In this document: positions 1-12,068 of the stretch, one piece after another
How positions within the stretch are numbered: the stretch's first letter is position 1
How the letters are laid out: every line of letters begins with the position of its first letter
Source: Sipunculus nudus
Taxonomy: Eukaryota; Annelida; Sipuncula; Golfingiida; Sipunculidae
DNA length: 64,000 nucleotides
Reading direction: 5' to 3'
Assembly (NCBI GenBank): GCA_026874595.1
Contig: CM049312.1
Coordinates: forward strand, 53,821,429 to 53,885,428
Made by a program: the position numbers and the translations under genes
The notes under the pieces: model-generated
The model's input: the letters and a program-made list of their open reading frames with translations, nothing else
Databases searched by the model: none
What the model was told of the DNA's origin: nothing

Positions 1-851
1 AAACATCACAGGAGAAAACATAGCCAATGCCAGGAAAATCACCTAAAATGCCACAGGAGATAACATAGCCAATGCAAGGATAATCACCTAAAATGCCACA
101 GGAGATAACATAACCAGGACCAGGGCGTTCACCTAAAACACCACAGGAGAAAACATAGCCAATGCCAGGATAATCACCTAAAATGCCACAGGAGATAACA
201 TAGCCAATGCCAGGAAAATCACCTAAAATGCCACAGGAGATAACATAACCAGGACCAGGGCGTTCACCTAAAACACCACAGGAGATAACATAGCCAATGC
301 CAGGATAATCACCTAAAATGCCACAGGAGATAACATAGCCAATGCCAGGAAAATCACCTAAAATGCCACAGGAGATAACATAGCAAATGCCAGGAAAATC
401 ACCTAAAATGCCACAGAAGATAACATAGCCAATGCCAGGAAAATCACCTAAAATGTCACAGGAGATAACATAGCCAATGCAAGGAAAATCACATAAAATG
501 CCACAGGAGATAACATAACCAGGACCAGGGCGTTCACCTAAAACACCACAGGAGATAACATAGCCAGGGCCAGGACGTTCACCTAAAACACCACACTAGA
601 TAACAAAGACAGGGCCAGGACGTTCACCTAAAACACCACAGGAGATAACATAGCCAGGACCAGGACTTTTACCTAAAACACCACAGGAGATAACAAAGAC
701 GGGGCCAGGACAATAACCTACAGCACCACAGGAGATAAGACAGCCAGGGCCAGGACGTTCATCTAAAACACCACAAGAGATAAGACAGCCAGGGCCAGGA
801 CGTTCACCTAGAACACCATATTAGATAAAACAGCCAGGGCCAGGGCATTTG
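1..851. repeat. 45-bp minisatellite, about 19 units
   Basis: Head-to-tail units of exactly 45 bp; the anchor ACAGGAGA-like word recurs at 53, 98, 143, 188, 233, 278, 323, 368 and on to 773 with no length change. Units come in two flavours (one with AATGCCAGGAAAATC, one with AGGACCAGGGCGTTC) that alternate irregularly, which suggests higher-order duplication. The array runs off the left edge. On the minus strand one frame is open from 595 to the edge (about 198 codons, 15-residue repeats); the other five frames contain a stop in a typical unit. It may be intronic or downstream of the dehydrogenase gene. Seen directly; the coding possibility is inference. Confidence 0.93.
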
Positions 852-1209
852 TGGCGTATTTGGAGCAGGGACCAGTCTTCAAGGAACGTTGATGGGAGGT
901 AGTTGTATGCCAAGAGACGAGACGGATTGGGGACGCAGGCAGCTTGGTCAAGAAATGTCTGTTCTGCTATACTGGTAAAACTCAGCAGTCCGCTGTGATG
1001 TGGCTTTGTCTTGTTTACTTTGAGCTAAGTACTATAGGTTGCTGTAATAAACTTATTTTTACAGTTGATCTGTTTAAGTTGTTTCTGCCCTCGCCAAGAA
1101 CCCCCCCCCCCCCCCCCCCCCCATCATTATTTCTTTAACCCCGACTTATCGTCCAACAAGATAGCTTGCGGAGATATGTACCTCCTCAGGAATTAAAGAA
1201 GAGACTTGA

Positions 1210-1680
1210 AAAACGTTCACCGAGAATAAGACAGGAGGTAAGACAGCCAGGGCCAGGACGTTCACCTAGAACACCATATTAGATAAGACAGCCAGGGCCA
1301 GGACGTTCACCTAGAACACCCCAGGAGGTAAGAGAGCCAGGGCTAGAAAGTTCACCTAGAACACCACAGGAGGTAAGAGAGCCAGGGCTAGAAATTCACC
1401 TAGAACACCACAGGAGGTAAGAGAGCCAGGGCTAGGAAGTTCATCTAGAACACAACAGGAGGTAAGAGAGCCAGGGCAAGGACGATCACCTAGAACACCA
1501 CAGTAGACAAAAGAAGCAGGGTCAGGACCATCATCTAACATATAATAAAAAGACATGATAGCAAGGGCCAGGAAATTCACGTAAAACAGCTTAGAAGACA
1601 TGACATTAACGGCCAGGGCAGGCACCTGAAACGTCACAGGAGATATGATAGCCCGGACCAAGACATATGAACCAAAAACA
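1210..1680. repeat. Second block of the 45-bp minisatellite
   Basis: About ten more units related to the block at 1-851 (CCAGGGC..GGACGTTCACCTAGAACACC..GGAGGTAAGA), more diverged and with some length changes. The two blocks are split by about 360 bp of unrelated DNA holding a 22-base C run at 1101-1122, consistent with an insertion or with decay between blocks. Confidence 0.85.
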
Positions 1681-1809
1681 TGTCAGGGGCGTGATGGCCG
1701 TGGCAACTAAACAGACAGAGGAGATATGATAGTTTTGGCAGTATATTCACTTAAAATGTCTCAGAAAAGCTGTCACACAGAAAACTGACAAGACCATTCA
1801 ATTAACAAG

Positions 1810-2010
1810 TTCATGTGTATATACACATATAAAAACATGGGCCAAAATATTCACCTAAAGCATGCCTAGGACATGTATGTCACACATCACACGCAGCGGG
1901 CATATATGTATTTACACACATAAAAACATGGGCCAAAATATTCACCTAAAGCATGCCTGAGGAGTCAGGACATGTATGTCACAAAACACACGCAGCTGGC
2001 ATAAATTTAC
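1810..2010. repeat. Local tandem duplication, about 94-bp period
   Basis: A segment with CATATAAAAACATGGGCC, TTCACCTAAAGCATGCCT and ACATGTATGTCACA appears twice, near 1826 and near 1918. The second copy has a short insertion. No gene seen. Confidence 0.75.
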
Positions 2011-2370
2011 CGAGAACTTTCAAGCAAAAGTCCAGAATATCCAGATAAAGTCTAGGGGTACAAATTGTCTTCCAAAAACGACACAAATGGGCTCGCCCAC
2101 CGTGGACTGGCTCCACTCTCACAAAACAATGTCTTTAACAATATACAGTCTTCTCGCAGTTTTTTCTTGCACCCTTATGGGCTAAACTTATAAAACACAT
2201 AACTCCAGGACCAGTATAATTATTTCGCGGAATTTAACTTCATACCCAGCTCTGTGCAGGCTACTGCCGACGCGTTACGTCCTGTCGCAAGAACGACTAT
2301 AAACACACTCTAGTAAAGAGTTTTCTCGAACTTGTCTACTGGAACTTACCAACTAAAGGCCTCCTAACCA

Positions 2371-2441
2371 GCTTCTGTGGCTCAGGGGTAGAGCGCAGGC
2401 CTTAAAGCCGGGAGATCGTGAGTTCGAATCTCAGCCGAGGC
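2371..2441 (+). repeat. tRNA-derived SINE-like head
   Basis: The stretch has a tRNA-like layout: acceptor GCTTCTG, D-arm with A-box-like TGGCTCAGGGG and stem GCTC/GAGC, then a T-arm with B-box-like GAGTTCGAATCTC, closing with CCGAGGC. The acceptor stem has one mismatch and one wobble, and the anticodon arm does not fold well (mismatches around CTTAAAG), so a working tRNA is unlikely. The following about 200 bp (to about 2640) looks like a SINE body. Alternative: a decayed tRNA pseudogene. Confidence 0.55.
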
Positions 2442-3098
2442 GATGAGATTTTCACGGTCCGCCCCCACCCAGGGTGAGCGCTCTGCAGGCTTAATATAGG
2501 AAGGCCGTGCCCATTGGCCGTGTTTCACTCACAAACGAATGCGCCTTTCGGTGGTATAACCCAGCAATGGAGACGATTACACATGCAGGGCCCCCAGGTG
2601 CAGTAGTCACCGGGCCTGGTTAACGCCAGGATATAAAATGAGAGGAAGCGTGTGATACTGCCCTGTCACGTAGTCCGAAACCGGAATGGAATTCTGTAGT
2701 TACGTAAGCACAAAAAAAAACTATAGGCCTCCTAGGAGCACCTGGATTTTCTAGAACGTTCTGTGAGCTAATCAAAACAAACCGTAGTATAATAAGTTCC
2801 ATTAATTAACAATGAACAAACCCTGTCGATAGATATACCGATCAACAAAGCAATGGTAACAATAAACACAACATAATAAAATATTATTAACTACGTTTCC
2901 TGACTATATCTTGTTATTCTATGAGGATCCAAATTAACATAACGTTAATACAATTGTGTCGACGTGCATGTTTCACGTGTATCTTTTCGTAATTTTCCGA
3001 AATCAAGAGGCTAGAAAACATGTCAGGACAACTAACTGCAGGCGGGAACATTCTCATTGTTACACCGCTTAAAGGAGACAATTACTTTTCGTACTCAC

Positions 3099-3302
3099 TT
3101 CAAGCATTTCCCGCCAGTGTTTGTTGGTCCCCGTCAAGAGTTGTCCCTTGTTCATCATGCCGGCGTTGTTAACCAACACGTCAATATGTCCAAACTCGCG
3201 CTTTATCTGGTTAAACATTTTCTCGATGTCATCTTCTTTTTGGAGGTCACAGGTCATGACCACAAACTGACCCTTGAAGTCTTTAACTTCTCTCTGCAGT
3301 TC
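3099..3302 (-). CDS. DHRS11: SDR (DHRS11-like) coding exon 2
   Basis: 204 nt, 68 codons, phase 0 at both ends, acceptor CCCGCAG and donor GTGAGT. Contains CDLQKEDDIEKMF and DVLVNNAGM, as expected for the SDR middle region. Confidence 0.88.
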
Positions 3303-4691
3303 CTGCGGGAAATTTAAAACTTACATAGAAGTATAACCGGATTGGTGACGAAGAGAAATCAAAGTTTTAAGGAAATCTGTGATAGCTTTAATCAGGAAGA
3401 TGCTTAATGGAAGCGCAAAGGGATTGTCTTTAGTGCCGGAAGTTGCTCGCAACAATTGATACAAAACCGAATCTAAGTGTGAAAACTGGTATTCGAACAC
3501 GCTGAGCTACGAATATGTTTATTTTATTTGTTAAAGGTGAATAATCCGTTTCATCTATTAATTTTTACGTCAAGTAAAGGGTCTTCGCCCTATTTAATTT
3601 GACAGTGCACACTCCTTATATGTGTCACAGGCAAACTGTGTAATCAGGCATTACGTGAAATGTCTGTAAATTTCAGGCATTACGTGAAATGTCTGTAAAT
3701 TTCAGGCATTACACGAAATGACCGAATCACGATTAGTTCAGGCATTACGTGAAATGTCTGTAAATTTCAGGCATTACACGAAATGACCGATTCACGATTA
3801 GTTCAGGCATTACGTGAAATGTCTGTAAATTTCAGGCATAACACGAAATGACCGATTCACGATTAGTTCAGGCATTACGTGAAATGTCTGTAAATTTCAG
3901 GCATTACACGAAATGACCGATTCACGATTAGTTCAGGCATTACGTGTAATGCTTTGTTTTACAGCTCATTCATTACATGAAATGCCTGACTTCTTGTTGA
4001 CATGTATGTTACTGCTGAATGACAACACACATTGTCGGGTGAAAATCAATGTATTCGATTTTTTGTTGTTCCTGTAACAATGATTAATGCACTTAAAATA
4101 AGCTGGGGCAGGGGCACCTATAAGAACTTCATATCAAGTTTAAATAATAAAATGCAATGATTGTTTAGACGGTGAAGTCCACTCTTTAAATGTTTGTCAT
4201 AATATGAAATAAGCCCTCTCAGTCGCAGAACAACCATTCTTCATTATCTATATATATATTATACTTTACAAAACTACATAGTCTACATTGCAAACGGTTG
4301 TCTTATTAAGAGATGGTCCATTTTGTTTTTCTTATTAAGGAATCAACCATTCTTTAATACATATTTATAATATACCACTATTTAAAAATTAAGTTGATTT
4401 TATATTTTGCTGGTTTAACAAAGACCAATGCACTTCAATTCAGCTTTAAATCACTGGCATCTATTAAAGCTACATATATTTTGCATGGTTACAAGTACAT
4501 TGTCGGTTATCCACAGTTGTAAGTGCAAGCACCTCATATGATAATCATAATGACAATTTATTTTGTCGAACCAGAATGACAGGGTTTGATTCATTAATCA
4601 AATTTAAAAATCATATTATAATTTACAGTATAAAAATATTCACAATCAGTACCCATGCATTAATTAGAAAAATCACAAACAAATCACTGAT

Positions 4692-4764
<73 letters not shown>

Positions 4765-5329
4765 TTCTTGAGAAATAATGATTATAAAAATTATCGGTGA
4801 TAAATCTTGAAAAGCCGGCCTTGTTATGGGTATCCCGGACAATCAATGGTATGTCACGTTAAAATCCTCCTTACCTAATTGATATAATTTACTTTACAGG
4901 GATCAAAGAACTGTGTGTTAGTAATTGACCCGGCCTGAAATAGCTTAATTAACACATTCCACATATCCAAAAGCAAAATAGTGGTATAAAATTAAAAAAA
5001 AAAAATAAACGCATATTCAACATGGATTGTACGTAAAACTGACATTAGTTTGATACACTTTTTGCCTAAAACAAAAATTGTGTGATAATGATCACCAAAT
5101 TTCATTAATTACACGTAATGCCTGGATATTTTAGTTATTTCATGAAATGCCTGAGTGAATCAGTCATTTCGTGTAATTCCTGAATTTTTGAGTCAGTTCA
5201 CGTCATGCCCGTTTACACAGTTTGCCTGTAACATATATATATACAGACATTATACACACATCTCTAAGCATGTTTGATGTTTGTATCCGTGATTGGAGCA
5301 TGTATTTACAGCCATTTCTCCGTGCCATA

Positions 5330-5392
<63 letters not shown>

Positions 5393-5567
5393 TATATATA
5401 TAATATATATAGATATATATATATATAGAACGTACCTCCAGGTTGCCTGTGGTGCGCGCACATCCTATCACTTTCATGCCGACCTTGACAAACTCCCTGG
5501 CAACCTCACGCCCGATACCCTTAGAGGCACCAGTAACCAAGGCAACACGTCCAGCCCAGCGCTCCAT
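3099..5567 (-). CDS. DHRS11: DHRS11-like short-chain dehydrogenase/reductase, 5' part (two exons)
   Basis: NAD(P)-dependent oxidoreductase of the classical SDR superfamily, probably cytosolic, acting on carbonyl or steroid-type substrates if it follows DHRS11. Coding exon 1 is 5436-5567 (44 codons, from the first good ATG, opening MERWAGRVALVTGAS) and exon 2 is 3099-3302 (68 codons). They join in phase 0 with GTACGT donor and CCCGCAG acceptor. Visible motifs: cofactor-binding TGASKGIG (residues 12-19), GCART before the junction, CDL in exon 2 and the structural NNAG. The next donor is GTGAGT at 3098. The catalytic Ser and YxxxK exons are not visible within the first 3 kb, so the gene is incomplete here: they lie off the left edge or have been lost. 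Family and gene assignment rest on conserved motifs and overall similarity to DHRS11; about 112 of a usual 255-260 residues are present. Confidence 0.85.
3612..5233. mobile_element. Fold-back element in the SDR intron
   Basis: Inverted ends: near 3627 ACAGGCAAACTGTGTAA followed by CAGGCATTACGTGAAATG, and near 5210-5231 the reverse complement of the same (CATGCCC..TTACACAGTTTGCCTGT). The left inner side carries about 4.5 tandem 65-bp units (3635-3960) of the CAGGCATTACGTGAAATG motif; the right side carries a few inverted, diverged copies (5105-5205). No transposase frame. The target duplication is unclear because both flanks are ATAT-rich. Lies wholly in the intron between the two dehydrogenase exons. 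Confidence 0.6.
4693..4758. repeat. (CT)n microsatellite
   Basis: An uninterrupted run of about 33 CT dinucleotides, inside the fold-back element. Confidence 0.97.
5333..5427. repeat. (TA)n microsatellite at the SDR exon 1 donor
   Basis: Alternating TA with a few G interruptions, ending 8 bp from the 5' splice site of SDR exon 1. Confidence 0.95.
5436..5567 (-). CDS. DHRS11: SDR (DHRS11-like) coding exon 1
   Basis: 132 nt, 44 codons, start ATG at 5567. Carries the Rossmann glycine motif TGASKGIG and ends ...TTGNLE before donor GTACGT. The donor is followed within a few bases by a (TA)n tract (5333-5427). Confidence 0.88.
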
Positions 5568-6179
5568 ATTTACTGACAACCACTCACTTGTCTATATAAT
5601 TCTGCCTTTGGAGGAAAGAAACAATGTACAGTTGACTTAAATTGTATGTACATGTATTATAATGAAGTTGATAGTTATTTGTATGCATATATATATATAT
5701 AATGGATTACATTATGTGCGCGATTAATAAACTACTACTAAAAATAATATTATTATTATTTTTATTATTATTATTAGAAAAACACTCTCGCTATCAGGGG
5801 CGGACACAGGCGGTTGCTTAACACCCTGGCACATTAAACGAGCTTACTGGGAGTGGAGGTAGACTTTATTAGAAGGTTACCAGGGAGACTTTTTTTTTGT
5901 AAGGAGTATCTTGGCTTCAGCCTTACGGTCTTCACCCATCACTCAGATCTACCAACCTAAATATTTTTTTTAATAAAGGCTCGGTCGATAAACATCTGCA
6001 TCTACATAGCAAATTACCAGTCATCCTAGAGACGGGCATATTCACCTCTCGTCAAACAAATAAACGACTCCACATCCCAGGTTACTGGGTTATCTAATCT
6101 TTTAAGGTAGTCTAGTTGACGTACATACCACTCATATAAAAAAATAACTTGAATTCGACGTCAGATTCGGTGTTTGCTT

Positions 6180-6184
<5 letters not shown>
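5568..6184. other. Upstream flank of the SDR gene
   Basis: No recognisable core promoter. Holds a short (TTA)n near 5745-5775 and a TCAGGGGCGGACAC-type repeat end at 5797-5810 that resembles the inverted-repeat family at 59171-59390. No gene seen. Confidence 0.5.

Positions 6185-6241
<57 letters not shown>
6185..6241. repeat. (TA)n microsatellite
   Basis: An uninterrupted TA run. Confidence 0.97.
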
Positions 6242-6243
<2 letters not shown>

Positions 6244-6419
6244 TAAAACATCCTGTAACAAAAATCTGAGGGAAACAGGAATGAAACAGATTTCACAAAG
6301 TTTAATTTCTCTCATACAGCAGGATAGCTCTCCACAGTTAAAAGCTTGTTTCCATACTGGTCCTATTCTTAAGAGGGCTGGCAGCAAGCTTAGTTTTATA
6401 AATTAAATATACATGAATT

Positions 6420-6660
6420 TTGCCGAAATGGGGCGAGATAGTATATTGTTTAATATTTTTGTCGAGTTTCATCCAAATGCATCATATGGCTGTTAGGTTA
6501 TTGTACTGACACCAAATAGAAGCCTGGCGACCTCTGACCTAATTAAATGCAAGGATGTTGGCTACAATCAAACTCGAATGAGATAATCTATCGGTGGGTA
6601 GTTATGAAGAGTTTTCAAATGTGGAAATCTATCGAAGCCCTGGTAATTCAAAGGTGCCCA
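6420..6660. repeat. Degenerate dispersed repeat
   Basis: Shares phrases with 8730-9150 (GACCTCTGACCTAATTAAAT, GGATTT..GCC, GAGAT..ATATTG, CATCAA..CCTGGTAA). Probably an old member of the same repeat family. No gene. Confidence 0.6.
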
Positions 6661-7119
6661 TTCAGCTCCCTTTTGAAAAAGAATTTATTTTATTTCTGGC
6701 TTCCTCCATGTACATATTAATGATCTAAGGATAATTTTGGTTGTTAAGTGTTCTTATGATGTCTTCGTGGAGGATGTATAAACTTGTTTATCAACAACAC
6801 AGCAATGTTGACAAACGGGAAAAACATGTAACCTTAGGTGGTAGGTTGCATATATGCGGAGGTAGGTAGGTCACTTGTTGTAAAACGCCATTTGCAAAGC
6901 TCTGACTTATCTGTCGGACCTGCTGCCAGATGCTCTTGTTTTAATTATTTTGGTGGGCCCCCACATATTATAAACACATTTATATAAACAAATAGCCTGT
7001 GTGTGCTGATATCCACGTTTTCTGGCCTATTATTATAAAATCTCCAAGGGATTATCTTTAATTTATAAAAGTCAGATAGGTGATTGAGCCCCTTTAATGC
7101 GATAACAACCAAAACCGGC

Positions 7120-7323
7120 GGCTCACTAACCGATTTTATCGGCCGATTCATAGGATCGGCCGACTATGTACCGACGGGGGTACATTGTCGTGAAGTGTGA
7201 CACCCCAAGCGACGCGATTTTGTCGGCGTCGGCGTGAAAAATCGCCGTCGCCAAGAGTCTGGCACTGTCAAAGAAAATCGGCCGATTTTATCGGGCGATT
7301 AGCGAAATCGTGTATAGTGAGCC
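7120..7323. mobile_element. Small inverted-repeat element (MITE-like), 204 bp
   Basis: Ends GGCTCACTAACCGATTT and, inverted, AAATCGTGTATAGTGAGCC; interior is rich in TCGGCCGATTTTATCGG-type words. A related copy or half-copy lies at about 8490-8650 (ends TAGTGAGC). No coding capacity. Confidence 0.65.
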
Positions 7324-8149
7324 AATGTTTGCGACAAAGTCGGCAGGTTTTTTTTATTTGTATATGGTCAGAATTCATGTTCTGGAAGTTGTCACTGTAA
7401 GTCATTATTAGTGTATATTGTATAATGACTATTTCTGTATTTTAAAAAGAATTAAAGACCGATTTTGGTAAAGATTAAAATTTAATGTATTCCTAAAAGA
7501 CGACGTGCAATTTAATCATCATTGTAAAGGAATGTCCATTCATATAATTACAATGTGCCAACATTTCTGTAAACATAAGACTGAACGTTACAGGAAATGA
7601 GAGAAGACATGAATGAATAGCCGATAACTGATGCAATATCCAGTGCAGCGCACGCAGCAGTTCCTTATGTTTACAGGTAACCCCATTTGCAAAAGCACCT
7701 GGTCTCTGGTACACTTTTTTTTACGGAGACAGTGGCATTTTTTTGGCGATGCTGTACTTTAATTAGTTTTAAAATATTTAATCTTACAGATAACAGAGAG
7801 TCGCCATATATATAACTGATCATCGCACGTCTACGGGAATTAATAATAAAAATTAAAACCTAATCACGCAAAATACCTGCTGCTGTTGGCGTTTGTTTTG
7901 TGTAGAAGTCAAATGAAAAATGATGATAAAGTGTTGGCTGGTTTACACAGGATGAAAAAAATATATACAGCATCATTGAATTTCTAGAAAGAGGAAATCC
8001 TAGAAATCACACAGACATGCAAGGGAGTGTCATTTTCTAAATTAGAGTTCTTTCCTAATGAAATAGCCCTTCTGAATGTAGTATCCTGATGCTGGATGTT
8101 TTGTTTTACCAAATCCTACAGATCACCCGCCGCAATCGTTTTAAGGGTT

Positions 8150-8270
8150 TAAGACCAATTCTTTCGGACATTTTCCGGACCCGGGAACCTTTCTTTAGGT
8201 TTTATTATTAGTACTCCTGGGTTGGACCCCTCTTTTCCTAAATACTGGACCCGCCCCTGAGATATGCGGA
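8150..8270. repeat. Fragment of the 'CCTGGGTTGGACCCC' repeat family
   Basis: Contains CTCCTGGGTTGGACCCC and TACTGGACCCGCCCCTGAG, matching the right half of the element at 59171-59390. Other fragments lie at 38460-38570 and 39838-39890. Confidence 0.65.
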
Positions 8271-8489
8271 GAAAATCTTTAAATTGATGAAGGACGGTCA
8301 TACCTTCTGTCTCAGTTCGCATAGTGTATTGTTTAAATGTCCCTGGTTCCTCTCTTCTCTCAAGCCAAGGTTTCACCCACTAGTCACTCTTCCGACACAT
8401 CATATTTCTTTAGATAAGCCACAAAGCGAACAAATATTTCCTTTTGGTTTTTCTCCTAGAAAGCTCAGTATATCAGATCGCCAAGATGA

Positions 8490-8650
8490 GACTTCTTCGG
8501 CGATAATCGAGAGGTGGGAACACGCGCGTCGGTAAATGTGACACTGAAAATCGGCCGACTAAACCGAGCCGATTTTCAGCCGATTTTGAGAAAATCTGCC
8601 CAAAATATCGCCCGACAATGTCACTTGATAAAATCTGGTAGTGAGCACCC
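8490..8650. mobile_element. Second copy of the TCGGCCGA-type MITE
   Basis: Shares AAATCGGCCGA, GCCGATTTT and the end TAGTGAGC with 7120-7323; diverged and perhaps truncated on the left. Confidence 0.5.
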
Positions 8651-8729
8651 GGCTTTACGATGACGGACAGACGTACCCTTTTGACCTCTGGACTCAATCA
8701 TGCCGAGAACTTAATTCAGGAGAGAAACT

Positions 8730-9150
8730 TTGTTGGTTAAAATTTTTGAGTTTAATGAAAATCCATCAGATTTTTGCCATGTCGTCAAAATACCACCAAA
8801 GTATGGTGACCTCTGACCTAATTAAATATGCATGGATTTAGCCATGAATCGGACTTAGTCGAGATATTTAATTATATTGGTAAATATTTCAATTATGTTT
8901 CTTCAATATCAATCATATTCTTGGTAAGTTATCGAGGCGACACCACAAAGTAGCTTGGTGACTTCAGACCTCATTGAATATGCGTGGATTTTGCCTATAA
9001 TCGACCTTAGGCGAGATTATATATTGGTTAAAAGTTACGCTGAGGTCCGTGAAAATCCATCAAAACCCTGGTAAATTATCACGGCGATATTAAAAGTTAA
9101 CGGACGGACAACGGACGGACTGTGGGTATACCATCAAAGACGGGCTTTTA
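8730..9150. repeat. Dispersed repeat with internal 115-180 bp periodicity
   Basis: Two or three diverged repeats of GTGACCTCTGACCTAATTAAA.. CGGACTTAGTCGAGAT.. TATTGGTAAA, ending in ACGGACGGACAACGGACGG and TATACCATCAAAGACGGG. No gene seen. Confidence 0.6.
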
Positions 9151-9929
9151 AATTCACATGACAGCATTGCTACTTAGCCAAATAGTTTCTAGTTTGCTAC
9201 ACATAATTTTATTATCTACATTGTCGAAAGTTTTCTACAAGTCTTAATATGTTTTTTAATGATTTATATCTTCAATTAAGCAAATAAAAATATATTCAAA
9301 ATTATAAAATGAAGTCGTTTAGACCTATATGATGAACTAACCTTATGAACGGAGCTTACCGGGACCCGGACAAACTAGTCTGTTACCTGATGCCTGTGAA
9401 AATCGGACTTTGGCCAAGTGCAAAGGCGGCGTGAACGGACTGCAGGTGTGCACATACACACGGCAGGTCATGTTCCGCAGGTGGAGGACTTCTAGGTTAT
9501 TTTCTTTACCAGGACCAGTGCATCATTAAAATAAGGTCTGATGCTAGGGTTTGATAGGCAAAAATATTTTCCCGTATCACAAGTTAAAATGAAAATGAAA
9601 TGTTGGTCTTTGTTTTACTTAACTAAATAAAAGAAATACCACCTTTTAGTCCGTTTTTTTAAATAAAATATTTCTAAAATTAATTCATACGATTTTATTC
9701 TTTTATTTCTCAGAAAGAAACTGTAATATATGCTTTCAAAAACTATATCCATCTCTCTCATATTAGATATACCAAAGTATGCCAAGACGCTCGGACGGAC
9801 CAAAATGAAAAAAAAAATATTACCCGTGGCACCATCAGTGTACAAGATGAAGCTATAAAAGGTCTTAGACATAAAAATTTCAGTCTGGTATATCAAACCA
9901 CTCCTGATATTTGTATTATTTACAACACA

Positions 9930-11873
9930 GACTGACAATAGCAAAACCGGTTGCATGTGGCGCCATCTATCATGTATACAAGATTATAATCCGTTCCATC
10001 ACGCCTGTCCACCTGTTTTTTGGCGATTATCTCTATATAAGACAAACTTGCAAAAAATATTTGCACCATTGGCATAAAGAGGCAAAAGCGTAATTTTTGG
10101 TACCTTACCTACTCAAAATATAAATATAATTCACTTTACGGCCTGGTTGACATATTTCATATATATCCGTGGTTCATGGCGTCCCTAATATGTGGCCATT
10201 GTTTATCCTCCTTGGATATGGATATAAAGTAATGTGACGTAACAGTGAAGCGCGTGCACGCGGAGAATACAATTCTCGCTGTAAACAGGGGTCGGGAGCT
10301 CTTGATTATTGGTTCCATGAATATGGGCGCCTCTTTAGTACGTCACGTCTATTATGACGTCATCACTAATCCCTGATATGCCCATTTTACAGATAAGTGG
10401 CACGATGTCGCAACAGAATAGACTTGTTACTCATAAAATGCTTTTAAATTGTTTACAGGAAAATGACATAAGGTACGCTATTATTTCCATAATAGTTAAT
10501 TACGCTTTTTCCTCTTTCTGACTTAAGATCAAAAAGTTTGGACGTTCTTTGATTATCAAAAAAATAATCACGAAAAAAACAGGTGGACAGGGGTGCTGGA
10601 ACGGACTTTTATAGTCTTTTCAAGTTCTATGAACATGCAAAATTTCAGGCTGATACATGAAACCGCTCCCGTGATGAAAACATGGATGTGTCTTGTGTAT
10701 TAGAAAGGTATCGAAAAAGGACGGAAACAGACGCATGCGAGATGAAATTCTTTGTATGTGGCGACTCCAGTCTTGTATACAAGAAAGAGCATGCAAAGAT
10801 CTTTAACATGCAAACGTTCAGGCATATACATCAAACTAACCTCTCGGGATAAGAGCATCAATGTATTCTAATAAAAGGTAACAGTAGGTTGCGCCACAAA
10901 TCTTGTCCACGACAATGATATCCAAGAAGATGAACATGCAAAATTTCTGGCTGACCCTTTATCCTCTTGTGATATACCTATAATAATCGCCCAAAACAGG
11001 TTTACGGATGGACGCTCTGCCAAACTGTTTAGGTGACGCCACCAGGCTTGTATAAAACATTAAGGCCTCAGAGATCTATTGGCATGCAAACTTTCAGGCG
11101 GATATTTCAAACCACTGCTTCAAATACATGATTTGTAGGTGGCGCCACCAGTCTTGTGTGTGAGACTTCTACCCAAAATGAATAAGCCTACAAATTTTAA
11201 GGTTAATAAATCCACACATTCCTGAGACATGTGTAATTTGCACCCAGGATTTATGGTTAGACGCTCTTTGAAAAAAAAAATTGCAGGGGGCGCCACCAGG
11301 CATGTTTACGAGATTAAGGTAACAAAGGTCTAAGACCATGCAACATTTCAGGCGGATACATCCAACCACTTCTGTGATAAATTCATTAAATTCATCTACG
11401 AGTACGTGATTATAGGTGGCGCCATCTGTCATGTGTACGCAAAAGCTATTCAGGATGGATGGACAAGCCGATTCAGGCCGATACATGGAACCACTCATGA
11501 GATATGAGTCATTTTAACTCAAAGCAAGCATACAGATAGACGCCACACGAGAATGATTGCTGATGGCGCCAAAAAGGGTCGAAGATTTATGTACACGCAC
11601 AATTAATCAAATACATAGAACCAATCCCGAGATCAGCTATTTTCTTTTTTAAAAGACGAACAGCAAAACAAAAATGGAAACTACGCGAAAAGGATTTCAG
11701 GCATCAGTTCTTGGTTCGGCACCATTTCCCATTTGATCCTATAGTGATGCCGGGTTCCGGTTTGATCCCTCCAATTTCTCAGAACACTTCTCAGGAAACG
11801 AACGCGGCGGCGCAGACTTTGTATCCGTGTCAAAATATAGTGTTCGCGAAACTCCGTTCTGATGGATACAATT
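9930..11873. mobile_element. Old core-repeat array (pearl/Helentron-like)
   Basis: The box GGTGGCGCCAC(C/T), often followed by A(G/T)TCTTGTGTATGA or TCTTGTATACAAGA, recurs in decayed form near 9955, 10757, 10892, 11034, 11138, 11290, 11416 and 11563, about 110-160 bp apart in the better part. The block ends at about 11873 with GAACGCGGCGGCG, TTTGTATCCG and GGATACAAT, the same 3' end as elements at 12069-13160 and 27410-28316. Left end not defined. Confidence 0.65.
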
Positions 11874-12068
11874 ATTGATGTCAAAGCAACAGGGGGACTT
11901 TAAGCTTTGATCAGTCAACCTCATTCATTTGAAGGGGACAACGGAAATTTTCCAATACACTAGCGACATCTATCGCCGACGACTGACACTGAATGCACTA
12001 AACCAAAATCTCAGTAAATCCAAAAGAGAAAAATAGTATTTTGTCCTGTCTCAGATTTTAAATATAAA

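Noticed and set aside
2371-2441. A functional tRNA gene
   Set aside because: A and B boxes are good but the anticodon stem has mismatches and no 7-base loop with a sound anticodon forms; SINE head or pseudogene is likelier.
5250-5579. 109-codon minus-strand frame starting MSVN
   Set aside because: It begins at TTG and reads past the SDR exon 1 donor into (TA)n; the real exon is 5436-5567 from ATG.
10300-10390. A promoter with CRE sites (TGACGTCA near 10355)
   Set aside because: No gene start on either strand nearby; single motif matches are weak evidence.
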